From the IMG/VR virus record IMGVR_UViG_3300032116_000104, positions 20,373 through 84,372 of that record: a DNA stretch of 64,000 bases; one strand, 5' to 3'. The notes under the pieces were generated by a model that ran no database searches, had not been told where the DNA came from, and worked only from the letters and a program-made list of their open reading frames with translations. The position numbers and the translations under genes were made by a program. Below are positions 33,256 through 43,577 of the stretch, in pieces. This DNA comes from a virus. Every line of letters begins with the position of its first letter. Positions within the stretch are counted from its first letter, which is position 1.

Positions 33256-36200
33256 ATGGCTGACGAAAAAGTCACAATCAAGATTGAAGTCAACTCTGAC
33301 GTTCGTGGCGCAAAAAGAGTCAATCGGGAACTCAAAGAAATTGCCCGCACTGCCGACCGCATCAATGCCCATTCTGGCATGCGGAGCAGTACAAAAAACC
33401 TCACTGGAATGCTCAATGGGCAGCAAGTGGTCTGGAAGAAGCACTTTGATGAACTTGACAAGTTGACCAAGATGTTCGGCAAGGGCATGCAAATGGGCAT
33501 GAAACTTGCCACCAAAGCCGTTATTGCCGAACTAGCGATTCTCAGCGTCTCGCTCGTTGGTATCCATGGACTGTTTGCCGCTGGTCAGGGGATAATGAAA
33601 GCCTACCGATGGGCCCTTGATGCCACTGGCGCTGCGGCTACTGGACTTGTTTTTGCCTTGTCAACAGTTGCTGCTGCATTGAGAGAACAACAGGCGGCAA
33701 TGTACGCCTACAAGACCAATACTCTTCCGCAGTTCGGCTCTGGGCTGAACCAGACGAGAGTTCTGATGAGGGCTCTTAGTTCCGACAGTGAGATGGCTTT
33801 CATCGGTGTTGAGAATCTCAACAAGGCATTTGCTGCAGTATCCAAGAACTCAACATGGACCGCAAATAGTCAGCAACTCCTTAGAGGACTCATGGACTTT
33901 GCGGCTGCTGGTCAGCCACTTGAGCAAGGTGTTGAGAAGGCTGGAGAACTCATCGGCTTGCTCCAGGACACCAAGTCATCCTGGGGTTCTATCAAGAAAG
34001 CAGCCGAAGCATCAAGCCCTGCAATGAAAAAGGCTCTTGAAGAAGCCAAGAAGCAGGGAATCAATACAAGAGAAGAACTCATCAATGCCATCAATAGCGG
34101 CCAGTTGTCTTCGCTAGGTGGAGTGAGTGGTCAGTTTGACGCCGTGAGCGGAACCCTCATTAACCAACTCAAGGGGTACTTCAACATTGTTCGCGGAAGA
34201 TTTGCTGACCTTGGACAGCAGTTTCTTGCGCCAGTCAAAGAGGCCATGAGCGAGTTGATGAACATCTTCAATAGAATGTTCATCAGAACAATCCCAGCCC
34301 TCTCCAAGAGGGGAATCAACTCGTTCACTGATGGAATTGTCAATGTTGCAGAAAAGATAGAAAGACTCTATTCAAAAATTATCTACCAATACACTGAAAG
34401 AACTGAGGGAGTTTTTGAGGGCATTTCCAAATGGTGGGCAAAGTTCAGACAGGGATGGGAAGACACAAAAGAAGCCCTAAGACCGTTTATTGAGGGTGCT
34501 CGCGTCATTGAGGACGCCCTAAAGGCGGCGTTCCAGCCCATCAAGGAGACTGTCTCTGGAAAGTTTGGCGACTTCAATGAATGGCTTCAGGAGAACAGGG
34601 GGGAAGTCGTTGAGTTTGGCGACAAGATGGGCAAACTTGTTTCTGCGATATTGAAACTTTTTGGGGAAATTGGCAAACTTTATAGAACCCTTCTGCCGTT
34701 CATTAACAGACTCGTTGACGGACTTACACAGGTAGTTAACCTGACATCCAGCATGTTTGGCATGTTTAGTGGCATGGGGCAATTTGGCGGTCTATTTGCC
34801 CTACTTGGAATGCGTCAACTTGGAGGAAAGTTGGCTGGCACCAGAGGTGGATTTATAGGTGTGGGTGCTGGCGCTGCTGGTTCTGCACCTGCTGGAAGTT
34901 ATGGACCATATGGTTCAAACTTCGCCACAATGCAGCAACAGGCAGCACAAAGACAAGGCATGGGGGTAAGAAGCGGTGGCCTGAGGAGCAGCACTGGCGC
35001 TGCCGCTGCCGCTGGCACTGCTGGTCGTGGTGGTTTTAGAGGATTCATGTCAAATGTCGGTACAAGATTCGGCAACTATGCATCACAGCAGTTCGGCCCC
35101 ATGGACATGGCTGAGTACAGGAGAATAGAGAAAGGGGCGCAACAGCCGACTGCATTTCAAAGAAGCAGCACCATGCAGGCCCTAAGAAGGGCAAGATACA
35201 GAAACCAGGGGCTTCAAAAATTCCAGCAAAGCGGTGGAGCAAAACTGGGAGTCGGCATGGGACTTGGAATGCTGAGTGCCGTCGCTCCAGCCGAGATGCA
35301 GGGTGCCCTTGCGCTCGGCGGCATGGCTGCCCAAATCAATCCGATGCTTGGTTTGGCAGTCGGCGGCCTTGGTGCCGCCATGAATGCCCAGGGTGGCTTG
35401 AGTGGAGCGCTGGCTGGCGCTGGCGGTGGAGCCGCACTCGGTGCCATGGTTGGAGGACCAGTTGGGGCAATGGTCGGAGCCGCTCTTGGTGGCATTGCTG
35501 GAGCAATTAGGGGCTGGACCAATAAGAGCAAAACACAAGCAAAAATGGCCAGGAAAGCAGTTACTGATACCCTAACAAGCATTACTACTGGTGCTGCAGA
35601 GTTTGCTATTGCCGAACTGATGGCTGGCCCAGGGAGGGGTGCTAACCCAATCAGGGAAGCACTGCAAAAACAAAAGTCGCAAGCACAGTCATTCGGAGAT
35701 GTTGTTCGTTCTGGAATGGGAAACAGGGCGCAAAACAAAGAACTATTGCAGGACCTTTTTGACAATCAACTAACGCTTGGCATCAAAATCACTGAGAGCC
35801 AATTGAAAGACATGATGGAAAAGCCAGATACCGCAGTATCTGAGTACATCAAGCAGACCAATGCCCAGATGGGTGCAAGCGAAATTGTCATGGACTCTTT
35901 CAATACCAAAATGCAGTTCTTGCAGAATTACACTGGTCAAACAGAAGACCAAATTCTTGCGCTAGCAAAGACCATGGGAGTAAATCTCCTTGACGGAACC
36001 CAGACAGCGATGGAAGCCCTTGAGGAAATGGGCAAATTGCAAGTCAAGACAGCGGAACAAATGAAAAACGTCTTCACAGAGGCATACGCATCTGCTGAAG
36101 GCGTGTTTGACAAAATCATCAAGCAAAAAGAAGCACCTAAAATTCTTGATGAAATGGCGAAAGCATTGTCTGGCAAACTTCAGCGTGGTGGTGGAGAGAA

Positions 36201-37251
36201 ACAAATTCTAGATTTCTTCAAAGAGTCAATGCCAGCATTGATAGCCCAATTTGGTAGTGGCGACCTTGCCATGGCTCAACTAGTTACGAGTTTTTTTGGT
36301 CCAAATGCAACCGCATTCCAGAAGGGCGGACCATTTGAGGGAATGCAAGGGCAATTTGCTTCTGTTCAAGATGAACTTATGCTTGTTATAAAAGAATTTG
36401 CTGGCGGAGCAGTTCCAGGCATCATTGACCAGATACAAAATACCCTTCCAGAAGGAAGGCAGTTGGGTGATGTTGGCGGCCTAACGACTGCACTAACTAG
36501 TCTTCTGTCAACCAATCCAGAGTTGTTTGCACAAATTACAACTGGTTCCGTTAACCAATTTGGTGGCGACCCACTAAAGTTCTTTCAAAATTTTGGCGTT
36601 GGACTCACAACAGTGGCCACAGAAGATACTACCCGTGACAATTTAGATGAACTTCCAACTGAACTCAAGACACAATATGAAGCGCTGGTCAAAGAGTTTG
36701 ACAAAGTATTTGCAAAATATACAGAAAAACCAGACTGGATGACTGATAAGTTTATTAAATTTGTTGATGAAAACAACGATACGGCAACCCCTCGCGGCGC
36801 TGGCATTGGGGACACAACATCCTCGCGCCTAGCAGTAACAATGAACCGTCACTCAGTAATGGACGACATGTTGACTGGCAAGAGAAATGTTACTTCTGCA
36901 TGGAGAAACTGGGGACTCGGCTCCATGAACTCTGACCATGTGACGGGAAGGGCCTATGACCTAACTGGGCAGAACCTTGGGGGATATCAGCAACTTGTTC
37001 AGAGCACTGGTGGATTTGCGGAGTTCCATGGGACTAACGCCAGTAGGCATCTCCACGTCGTTCCAGGCCCAGTTGGTGACACAGCCGTTCCAGCCATGAC
37101 AACTCCAGGACCAATGATGGCCACTGGCGGGTCAACCTACAATAACTACAATTTTACTGTGTCCAGCAATTCATCCGACCCAGAAGTGGTTGCTAATGTC
37201 GTGATGCGAAAGATTGAAGAAACACAAAGGGACAAGAGGGAACGCAAGTGA
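33256..37251 (+). CDS. Tape measure protein with C-terminal M15-like peptidase domain
   Basis: 1331 residues. The N-terminal 540 residues are long helices (ELKEIARTADRINAHSG, then LAKVVALATRNAQQ-like coils). A Gly/Ala/Met-rich hydrophobic middle (about 650-780) holds the membrane-inserting part typical of tape measures. G-M-R-S-S-T is at residues 41-46 and G-L-R-S-S-T at 575-580. Near the C-terminus SDHVTGRAYD (from residue 1226) and EFHGTNASRHLHVVPG (about 1256-1271) match the His/Asp...His metal site of M15 peptidases such as VanY. It sets tail length and may digest peptidoglycan at entry. It overlaps the next gene by four bases. Confidence 0.93.
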   Translation: MADEKVTIKIEVNSDVRGAKRVNRELKEIARTADRINAHSGMRSSTKNLTGMLNGQQVVWKKHFDELDKLTKMFGKGMQMGMKLATKAVIAELAILSVSLVGIHGLFAAGQGIMKAYRWALDATGAAATGLVFALSTVAAALREQQAAMYAYKTNTLPQFGSGLNQTRVLMRALSSDSEMAFIGVENLNKAFAAVSKNSTWTANSQQLLRGLMDFAAAGQPLEQGVEKAGELIGLLQDTKSSWGSIKKAAEASSPAMKKALEEAKKQGINTREELINAINSGQLSSLGGVSGQFDAVSGTLINQLKGYFNIVRGRFADLGQQFLAPVKEAMSELMNIFNRMFIRTIPALSKRGINSFTDGIVNVAEKIERLYSKIIYQYTERTEGVFEGISKWWAKFRQGWEDTKEALRPFIEGARVIEDALKAAFQPIKETVSGKFGDFNEWLQENRGEVVEFGDKMGKLVSAILKLFGEIGKLYRTLLPFINRLVDGLTQVVNLTSSMFGMFSGMGQFGGLFALLGMRQLGGKLAGTRGGFIGVGAGAAGSAPAGSYGPYGSNFATMQQQAAQRQGMGVRSGGLRSSTGAAAAAGTAGRGGFRGFMSNVGTRFGNYASQQFGPMDMAEYRRIEKGAQQPTAFQRSSTMQALRRARYRNQGLQKFQQSGGAKLGVGMGLGMLSAVAPAEMQGALALGGMAAQINPMLGLAVGGLGAAMNAQGGLSGALAGAGGGAALGAMVGGPVGAMVGAALGGIAGAIRGWTNKSKTQAKMARKAVTDTLTSITTGAAEFAIAELMAGPGRGANPIREALQKQKSQAQSFGDVVRSGMGNRAQNKELLQDLFDNQLTLGIKITESQLKDMMEKPDTAVSEYIKQTNAQMGASEIVMDSFNTKMQFLQNYTGQTEDQILALAKTMGVNLLDGTQTAMEALEEMGKLQVKTAEQMKNVFTEAYASAEGVFDKIIKQKEAPKILDEMAKALSGKLQRGGGEKQILDFFKESMPALIAQFGSGDLAMAQLVTSFFGPNATAFQKGGPFEGMQGQFASVQDELMLVIKEFAGGAVPGIIDQIQNTLPEGRQLGDVGGLTTALTSLLSTNPELFAQITTGSVNQFGGDPLKFFQNFGVGLTTVATEDTTRDNLDELPTELKTQYEALVKEFDKVFAKYTEKPDWMTDKFIKFVDENNDTATPRGAGIGDTTSSRLAVTMNRHSVMDDMLTGKRNVTSAWRNWGLGSMNSDHVTGRAYDLTGQNLGGYQQLVQSTGGFAEFHGTNASRHLHVVPGPVGDTAVPAMTTPGPMMATGGSTYNNYNFTVSSNSSDPEVVANVVMRKIEETQRDKRERK

Positions 37252-38675
37252 CAACTCAAATAACTATTCCTGATTCAGTTTATGATGGCACTCTTCCGAC
37301 AATGCAGACACGTGTTACAGGTAGGGCGGTTTTTGAGAATCTCGGTGGAGCAGGAAGATGGATTGCCGTTAATTACAAAGGACAAAAAAAATATTTCAGA
37401 GGCACTGGCGAAACAATTCTCAGAGACTTTCTGATAACTGACGGTAATAGTAATGGTTCCAATTTAGCGGGATACGACATACGCTTTCCAATATTCAGGC
37501 AACTAATTCAAAACAATGGAACATGGGCGATGTCAGTCACGAGGTTTATACCATCATTTGCTGGTGGAAGCACTGAAAAAAATAATACAAAATTGGTCAG
37601 CGCTGGCCCCAATCCAAGAATAACAATGCTAATTCTTGATAGCGCACCTTTGTCTAGAAGTTACAGTTTTGTGTACAGGGGAAGGACAATAACTGGAAAT
37701 ACAAACAGCCTGAGTGCGGTTACAACTAACTATCAATTTAGGGCTCCGACAGTTTCAGTACCTTCTTCTGCAGCGAATGCGCGGATGTTTGAGATGGGCG
37801 ACCTGCAAAGACTCGCACAAGCCGCGCGAGCAGCAGAAGCGGCTAACTCAAACGGTCGTTCCTCCTCTTCATCAAGAACGTCTAGGCGACCAGGTGCGCC
37901 AGCAGTAGCACCTCCTGCGAGATTCACTCCAAGACCACAGCCAGCACCTATTACTGTTGACTTTGGTCCAGGACTGCAGTTTGGACCGTCTCCGTCGGAA
38001 TTGGCGAATAAGCCATACCTTATGCAGAGATTTGTCATTACTGGTGCTGACGGCAATCCTCAACAGGTTACTCGCAGATTTCTCCTCAAAATTATTCCCA
38101 ACTCCTTCCAGTACAGCAATGTCAATGCTGCGTGGAACGAAGTTGATAGGCCAGGAAACTTTGCTATTACTGACTGGGCAAAATACAATCTATTAAAAGT
38201 TTCTTTCAAGTTCCTTATTGCCGCCGATGTATCACCAGACAGGTTGATAGACGATTCCCCTTCAAGTATTCCTCGTGATGGATTGCTCTCAAGCATTGAA
38301 CCAGAACTAAGAGAAATCAGGGCAATTGCTGGAGCGCCGCATCCAGTTTCACTGATTAATTTTCAGTCGTATCTTACCAATACAATGCGGTTTCCATTCA
38401 TTGAGGATAAGTCTGGAGCAAAGTTTGTTATCGCAGACATGAGCGTAACAACATCAAGATTCTTGCCAAGCGGCATAATGGATGCAAGCGCTGCTGAAGT
38501 ATCAATGACGCTAACTGAGTTTGTTGAGCCAGTCACTCAATTGGCAAAACTGCCACCCATTCAGTCACAACAGAGACCACCGAGTACTTCAACAAACAGA
38601 CCACCAGCAGCCAATAATCGCGGTCTATATAGCGATTCGTGGACAATACCTATCCCCAGGACACAGCAGCCGTAA
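37248..38675 (+). CDS. Baseplate/hub-associated protein
   Basis: 475 residues from GTG overlapping the tape-measure stop (GTGA). The N-terminal 150 residues are beta-rich. A Ser/Arg/Pro-rich linker (about 200-260) leads to a C-terminal domain with RRFLLKIIPNSFQYSNVNAA and MRFPFIEDKSGAKFVIADMS. Position directly after the tape measure suggests a distal-tail or hub adaptor (gp53/LysM-type role). No LysM motif is plain, so the name is by position. Confidence 0.7.
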   Translation: MTTQITIPDSVYDGTLPTMQTRVTGRAVFENLGGAGRWIAVNYKGQKKYFRGTGETILRDFLITDGNSNGSNLAGYDIRFPIFRQLIQNNGTWAMSVTRFIPSFAGGSTEKNNTKLVSAGPNPRITMLILDSAPLSRSYSFVYRGRTITGNTNSLSAVTTNYQFRAPTVSVPSSAANARMFEMGDLQRLAQAARAAEAANSNGRSSSSSRTSRRPGAPAVAPPARFTPRPQPAPITVDFGPGLQFGPSPSELANKPYLMQRFVITGADGNPQQVTRRFLLKIIPNSFQYSNVNAAWNEVDRPGNFAITDWAKYNLLKVSFKFLIAADVSPDRLIDDSPSSIPRDGLLSSIEPELREIRAIAGAPHPVSLINFQSYLTNTMRFPFIEDKSGAKFVIADMSVTTSRFLPSGIMDASAAEVSMTLTEFVEPVTQLAKLPPIQSQQRPPSTSTNRPPAANNRGLYSDSWTIPIPRTQQP

Positions 38676-38681
38676 TCAGCC

Positions 38682-40229
38682 ATGCTTGATAAGAACTCAA
38701 TTCAAATTGCCTCTCTATCAACACGGCAAGTTCAGGAAATAGCAGAGGCAATTACATCTCTTGATGTCAATTACTCCATTGATGAGGCCAGTCAAATCTC
38801 TTTTCAGGTCATTGACCCCCAGTTCAAGATGGCGGAAAACGGTTACTTCACCGTTGGTAGAGAAGTCATTTTTACAGCATCAACCGTCTCGCCGTTTCTC
38901 GTGAATAGTTTTGGCAAATTTATTAGCAACTATGCAGATGGTGGAGAATTCGCAAGAGCAAGCCTTTTTTACGAAATGGCATCTGTGACTGTTGGCCAGA
39001 ATGGAAGCAATTCACCGACTTGGACCATCAAGGCTCGTCCCAAGGCTGTTCAGCAGATGAAGAGAGACAGAGAACCAAAAAATATCAAAGGTTCTGGAAG
39101 TGAATTTGTTCAGAATGCTGCCAGAAGGTACGGGCTTTTTCCAGTTACACAAAACACCAACAAGAGTTACAAAATCAATAGCGCCAATGGCTCACAGCAG
39201 GCAACCTCTACATGGGACGCAATGAAGAGCATTGCTGACGAAGCAGAATTTGTGCTCTTTGAGGCAGATGGAGTTCTTTATTTTGGGCAGGAAAAATGGC
39301 TTTTGAACAAATGGGGCACACACGCCAGTGGAGGAAATCAAATTTTTGACGCGAGGGGAAGGGCGGTTCTGGATAAAAACGGTAATCCTAAATTCAGGCC
39401 ATACAAGCGCTTTATCCCAATGTCTTGGCCGCCTGGCTCATCCACTATGACCGAAGATTTCAGACTTATTGAAATACCCAGCATCACTCAGTCAGACAAT
39501 GACGCCTATATTGCTGATGGTTCTTTCAACTGCGAAAGGATGAATGGCACGAGAATGCGTCCTGGCATGACAGTGAAATTCATTAACATTCCGAACTTTG
39601 CTGGAGAATATCTTGTCACACAGGTTTCCTATCGCGAGCAGTCCACGGACCCAGTATCGGTGTCTTTTAGAACTCCAACAAAACTTAAAGATGAAAAAAT
39701 AAAAGACATTGCTATCGGCACGGTTGTAGACAACATATATAAAATCTATAGAGGAACTGAGAGAGATAGGGCAGTTCCTGTTGCTGCCGCCAACGTAGGA
39801 ACAGTAAGACCTGTTTACAGGCAGTCACCGACGCCGACCGCCGCCCGACCAATGGTTTACCCAGCGCCCAACTTTGATGAATCGTTCATCATTGAGGCTG
39901 GAAACATCTCTCTATGGGATAGACCTATCTATGTTGAAAATAGAAGAGCCGTTACAACGCGACCATTTATCCATGTAGATTCTGGAGATTATGTTGTTCT
40001 GGAGAGGGTTTGGTGCCAGAGTGGCTCACCAGCACTTCTTTCAGAAGCAGCAGCAATCACCAAATACGGGATTGATGACCAGCACCTAGGCAAATTTTCC
40101 GACGAAAGCGCAGCAAGGTCATGGGTTGAGCAACTTCTTCAGTTGGCCCCCATCGTGATACAGAAGAAGTTTCCCACCTCATATCGGAGCATTCTTGCTG
40201 GGGTTGTCCCAGTGGGATACGGTTGCTGA
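38682..40229 (+). CDS. Baseplate hub protein (gp27/gpD-like)
   Basis: 515 residues. LDVNYSIDEASQISFQVIDP, FTVGREVIFTAS, then SGSEFVQNAARRYGLFPVTQ and STWDAMKSIADEAEFVLFEA correspond to the pattern of late-control D / gp27-like hub proteins (two barrel-like domains that form a trimeric hub). The C-terminal 130 residues are an extra segment. It follows the previous gene by 6 nt and precedes an OB-fold protein, as hub precedes spike. Confidence 0.8.
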   Translation: MLDKNSIQIASLSTRQVQEIAEAITSLDVNYSIDEASQISFQVIDPQFKMAENGYFTVGREVIFTASTVSPFLVNSFGKFISNYADGGEFARASLFYEMASVTVGQNGSNSPTWTIKARPKAVQQMKRDREPKNIKGSGSEFVQNAARRYGLFPVTQNTNKSYKINSANGSQQATSTWDAMKSIADEAEFVLFEADGVLYFGQEKWLLNKWGTHASGGNQIFDARGRAVLDKNGNPKFRPYKRFIPMSWPPGSSTMTEDFRLIEIPSITQSDNDAYIADGSFNCERMNGTRMRPGMTVKFINIPNFAGEYLVTQVSYREQSTDPVSVSFRTPTKLKDEKIKDIAIGTVVDNIYKIYRGTERDRAVPVAAANVGTVRPVYRQSPTPTAARPMVYPAPNFDESFIIEAGNISLWDRPIYVENRRAVTTRPFIHVDSGDYVVLERVWCQSGSPALLSEAAAITKYGIDDQHLGKFSDESAARSWVEQLLQLAPIVIQKKFPTSYRSILAGVVPVGYGC

Positions 40230-40230
40230 C

Positions 40231-40818
40231 ATGACCAAGTTTGTTAACAGGGAAAAGGCCTCATCTCACCCGCTTGCTCCAGGGGGTCTCTACGTTGGCG
40301 TTGTCAAGTCCATGCTCTCGGATGGAAGGGTCAATGTCTTTGTCCCACGACTCAACTCTCATTATGGTCCACTGAGAATTGCTGGACAATCAGCAATAAC
40401 CCGTATTGAACCAGAGCAGCAGGTGGTGTTGGCATTTATGAACTCTGGAACATCAGAGATAATTGTCATTGCAGACTTGGACATAAATCCAAAAATCATA
40501 AAATCAACACTTGACGAAGATGATACGCCTGTTGAGATTTATCGCCATCCGATTCAGGGCAACTCGGCAACCAAGTTGTGCTTATTGCTAGAGAATGAAA
40601 CTATAGGCAAGTTGTACGAAGAACTGGTCATTCTGATTGTCGGCGGAACGCCATACGTCAAGCGAATGCAATATGATGAAGAAACTACAATATCAGTTCA
40701 CGGTAGATTGACTTTTGATGCCGTGCTAAGTGATGGTCATGTCGTTGTTTCCTGCGAGGCAAACAATGCGGGTACTTACCCATATTCCCTAACTACCACA
40801 AGGCTTATCTCGCTGTAG
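40231..40818 (+). CDS. Baseplate spike / assembly V-like OB-fold protein
   Basis: 195 residues from ATG 40231, one base after the hub stop (an in-frame start at 40195 would overlap the hub by 35 nt). GGLYVGVVKSMLSDGRVNVF and VPRLNSHYGPLRIAG followed by PEQQVVLAFMNSGTSEIIVI is the OB-fold pattern of gpV/gp5 N-terminal domains that plug the tube tip. No lysozyme domain is attached, so the tape measure's C-terminal domain may supply that activity. Confidence 0.75.
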   Translation: MTKFVNREKASSHPLAPGGLYVGVVKSMLSDGRVNVFVPRLNSHYGPLRIAGQSAITRIEPEQQVVLAFMNSGTSEIIVIADLDINPKIIKSTLDEDDTPVEIYRHPIQGNSATKLCLLLENETIGKLYEELVILIVGGTPYVKRMQYDEETTISVHGRLTFDAVLSDGHVVVSCEANNAGTYPYSLTTTRLISL

Positions 40819-40843
40819 GTCAATGATGTGGGAGAATGTTTAG

Positions 40844-41161
40844 ATGGACACCATAAAGTTTCCGATTTCTTTTGATTCCACTGGTTTCAATAAACTTGAA
40901 GAAGGAACATACGATTATTACAGACAACTATTGACAATTGCCCTGCTCACTGAGCCTGGGGACAATCCTTTGACCCCAGACTTTGGTGTTGCCGACCCTG
41001 CATTCAATGGCCTTGACGGCGGGTTGTTTATCTACAATGCTGCAAGATTTGTTCCAGAAGTCAATGTTAGGGACGTATCCTCAAGTGTTAACGAAAAGAC
41101 TGGCAAATACTCTGTAAAATTCACTTTTGACATACGAGAGGTCGCAGACGATGCCAATTGA
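40844..41161 (+). CDS. Baseplate wedge protein, gp25/GpW family
   Basis: 105 residues. LLTEPGDNPLTPDFGVADPAF and the following helix/beta pattern FDIREVADDAN identify the gp25-like wedge family (Pfam GPW_gp25). It joins the wedge to the hub and sheath baseline. It overlaps the J-like gene by 11 nt. Confidence 0.88.
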   Translation: MDTIKFPISFDSTGFNKLEEGTYDYYRQLLTIALLTEPGDNPLTPDFGVADPAFNGLDGGLFIYNAARFVPEVNVRDVSSSVNEKTGKYSVKFTFDIREVADDAN

Positions 41162-42350
41162 TTATTCTGACTACATTGACCTCACGGTCTTTAATGAGGC
41201 TCCATCGGATATTTATCTAGAATCCCTTGAGTATGCCCGTCTGTTGATGCCAGAACTGACTATTCGTCAGGGCACGCCAGAGGATGCAATTCTTCAGGCA
41301 TGTGCATATATTGGCTCTGCGAACCTGAGTGCCATCAATTCATTGCCCAACAGACTGATGAGTGGTGTTCTCAATCTTCTTGGCGTACCAAGAAATGAAG
41401 GGGAATTCCCACTCATTGAGGTTGAATTCACTGCCGCCACTCACGATGGAGCAGTTATTGAGGCTGGAACTCTCTTGAGATACGACTTTAACCTTTTGGA
41501 GCCGCCAATAACCGTATATTTTGAGACTACGGAAGAGTTGCAGATTGCAGCAATAACAAATACTGGCAATACCCCCCTTCCGACTGGAATAGTTGAGGCA
41601 AGGGGTACAGAGGCTCTTGTTCTTCTTCCAGTAGATAACGGTTCTCTTCTTGCCATTGAATCTACTAATGCTGACATTTATACGGCCACTATTGACTCAA
41701 CAACAGAACAGGGAATTGAGCCAGAATCTGATGACGAGTATCTGAACCGTGCATCAACGTACATAGGCTCTTTGTCTTCATCGTTTGGTAAGGCTTCACA
41801 GATTGAGGCGTTTATTCTGTCCACGTTTCCAGCAGTCAGTAGGGTAAAGGTTTATGACCTGACAGACCATACTGGTGGCCTTGACTTTGCCGACGCTGCC
41901 GAACCTGGACATATCACCATCTTCGTTTATGGCCGTGGAGCAACTTTGTCTTCCGCAGTCAAGTACGAGATTCTTACAGAAGTTGCCGATAGGGCAATCG
42001 CTGGCTTAACTATTGGTGTTCTTGATGTCGTGCTAGCAGATTTGGACGCCACCATTGATGCCGTCTATGACCCAGCATTTGACCCGCTCATTGTTGAAGA
42101 AAATATCAAGGAAGCGGTTGATGTTGCAGTTAATGCTTCTTCATATTCCTTCACTGACAAACTGCGCAGAAACTCCCTCATTCCAGTAATTAGTGACGTA
42201 CCTGGAGTGCTATTTGTCTCGTCAATTACGCTGAGTAATAACGATGCTAACTCCACAATAGTCAGCGGTGAAGCGGAGTTTGCACAGAAAGGCACTCTTC
42301 CAGAAATTGCATCTGTAAACATAACGGTCAACCTAACTGTCAATCAGTAG
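41151..42350 (+). CDS. Baseplate J-like wedge protein
   Basis: 399 residues from ATG 41151 (GAGG at 41138-41141). SANLSAINSLPNRLMSGVLN, GTLLRYDFNLLEPPITVYF and ESDDEYLNRASTYIGSLSSS with SRVKVYDLTDHTGG are the gpJ/gp6-type wedge pattern (Pfam Baseplate_J). Central in the baseplate wedge. Overlap with gp25-like gene supports complex formation. Confidence 0.9.
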   Translation: MPIDYSDYIDLTVFNEAPSDIYLESLEYARLLMPELTIRQGTPEDAILQACAYIGSANLSAINSLPNRLMSGVLNLLGVPRNEGEFPLIEVEFTAATHDGAVIEAGTLLRYDFNLLEPPITVYFETTEELQIAAITNTGNTPLPTGIVEARGTEALVLLPVDNGSLLAIESTNADIYTATIDSTTEQGIEPESDDEYLNRASTYIGSLSSSFGKASQIEAFILSTFPAVSRVKVYDLTDHTGGLDFADAAEPGHITIFVYGRGATLSSAVKYEILTEVADRAIAGLTIGVLDVVLADLDATIDAVYDPAFDPLIVEENIKEAVDVAVNASSYSFTDKLRRNSLIPVISDVPGVLFVSSITLSNNDANSTIVSGEAEFAQKGTLPEIASVNITVNLTVNQ

Positions 42351-42352
42351 CC

Positions 42353-43540
42353 ATGGCCAGGACGCTCCAGAGACTCACAGAGCGACAGGCTCTCTACAAC
42401 GTCAATATTATTGGCGCGCCTTTGCCTATTGCTGACTACAATCTTTCAACTTATTGGACAGTTACCAACGGCACCGCATCGCTCATCAATGATGACTTCT
42501 TTGTAAGTAATAGATATGTGATGAAGATTATTCCTTCATCCTCTGCGCCAGTAACTATTAGTACGAATGCAACAAACGGAATCCTGGAGGGAGATAGCGG
42601 ACTCAACATTGTCTTTACGTCTGTCTTTAAGTTTGGAGTCAATGCTGCACAGACAGAAACGAAAATATACAAAAACTCAGAGATAGTTGCTGGGGAGACA
42701 AAAGCACACAATGCATCCGTCTGGAGTGTTGTTCGCTCCAACAGAATGACCTATCAATACTCAGTTGGGACAACGGTTACAGCCAAGGTTGAAGTTTCAA
42801 ATCATGGCTCTCAACCGATTTACATGACGATGCCAGCCGTGGTAAATGACGACGCATTCATCAATGCTCCAGCGGTTCTGGCATCAAAGGTTTATATGCC
42901 TGACTTTTACTGGCAGTTTGATGGTCAGTCCGTCAGCCCAACTTACCCTCTCTTCAGGTTTGTGGATATCTGTACATGGCCGATTTCAGAGGCTGCACAG
43001 ATGTATGCCAACTGGTTTGAGTATGAAACTGGTGAACTGCCATACAACACTTCTCGTGATGATTTGAGAACAAGAAGCGCCCTTCTTCATCCAGACAACT
43101 TCTATCTCGCTTATAGAAACTGGATATGGCAATTCATCGGCTCTCCATTTTTAAGAAACGTCTATGACCCAGCAGATAACGCGGCTTACATTGCTGACGA
43201 AGAGGAGTACGCCAGGTGGCAGGCCAGAACTGCACACTTCGGGCATGGGGCTGGTAGCAGGAAAGCCATCAGGGAAGCAGCGGAATTCGTTTTGTCTGGA
43301 ACTAAAACTGTTGTTATTACACCCAAATTTAGCGGAGACCCTTTTCAGATTTCCGTCAAGACTCTGGTATCTGAAACACCAGACGTTGCTATGGATGGTG
43401 ATGTAAGCGCAGCCGTCCTGGCTGCCGTTGAGTCAGCGAGACCAGTAGGTTTCAAGATTGTTCATGAAGCAGTTGATGAAATCATCTTCACGCTTGACGA
43501 TATTGAGCAGGGACTGCTTGACGTTGGACAACTTGGATAA
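42353..43540 (+). CDS. Baseplate wedge/tail protein I-like with jelly-roll-type insert
   Basis: 395 residues, 2 nt after the J-like gene, the usual place of gpI-like proteins. Residues 25-160 look like a carbohydrate-binding-type beta sandwich (YWTVTNGTASLINDDFFVSN). The C-terminal half has AAEFVLSGTKTVVITPKF and ETPDVAMDGDV with ARPVGFKIVHE, which is the gpI/gp48 pattern. It links wedge to fibres. Confidence 0.75.
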   Translation: MARTLQRLTERQALYNVNIIGAPLPIADYNLSTYWTVTNGTASLINDDFFVSNRYVMKIIPSSSAPVTISTNATNGILEGDSGLNIVFTSVFKFGVNAAQTETKIYKNSEIVAGETKAHNASVWSVVRSNRMTYQYSVGTTVTAKVEVSNHGSQPIYMTMPAVVNDDAFINAPAVLASKVYMPDFYWQFDGQSVSPTYPLFRFVDICTWPISEAAQMYANWFEYETGELPYNTSRDDLRTRSALLHPDNFYLAYRNWIWQFIGSPFLRNVYDPADNAAYIADEEEYARWQARTAHFGHGAGSRKAIREAAEFVLSGTKTVVITPKFSGDPFQISVKTLVSETPDVAMDGDVSAAVLAAVESARPVGFKIVHEAVDEIIFTLDDIEQGLLDVGQLG

Positions 43541-43571
43541 TTGCCTTCTATAAGACGGAGACACAATCGTC

Positions 43572-43577
43572 TATAAT
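43572..43577 (+). promoter_or_regulatory. Candidate -10 box before the fibre module
   Basis: A perfect TATAAT, 22 nt upstream of ATG 43600, preceded by a small AGACG/CGTCT stem. No -35 consensus is seen 16-18 nt upstream. Confidence 0.35.
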
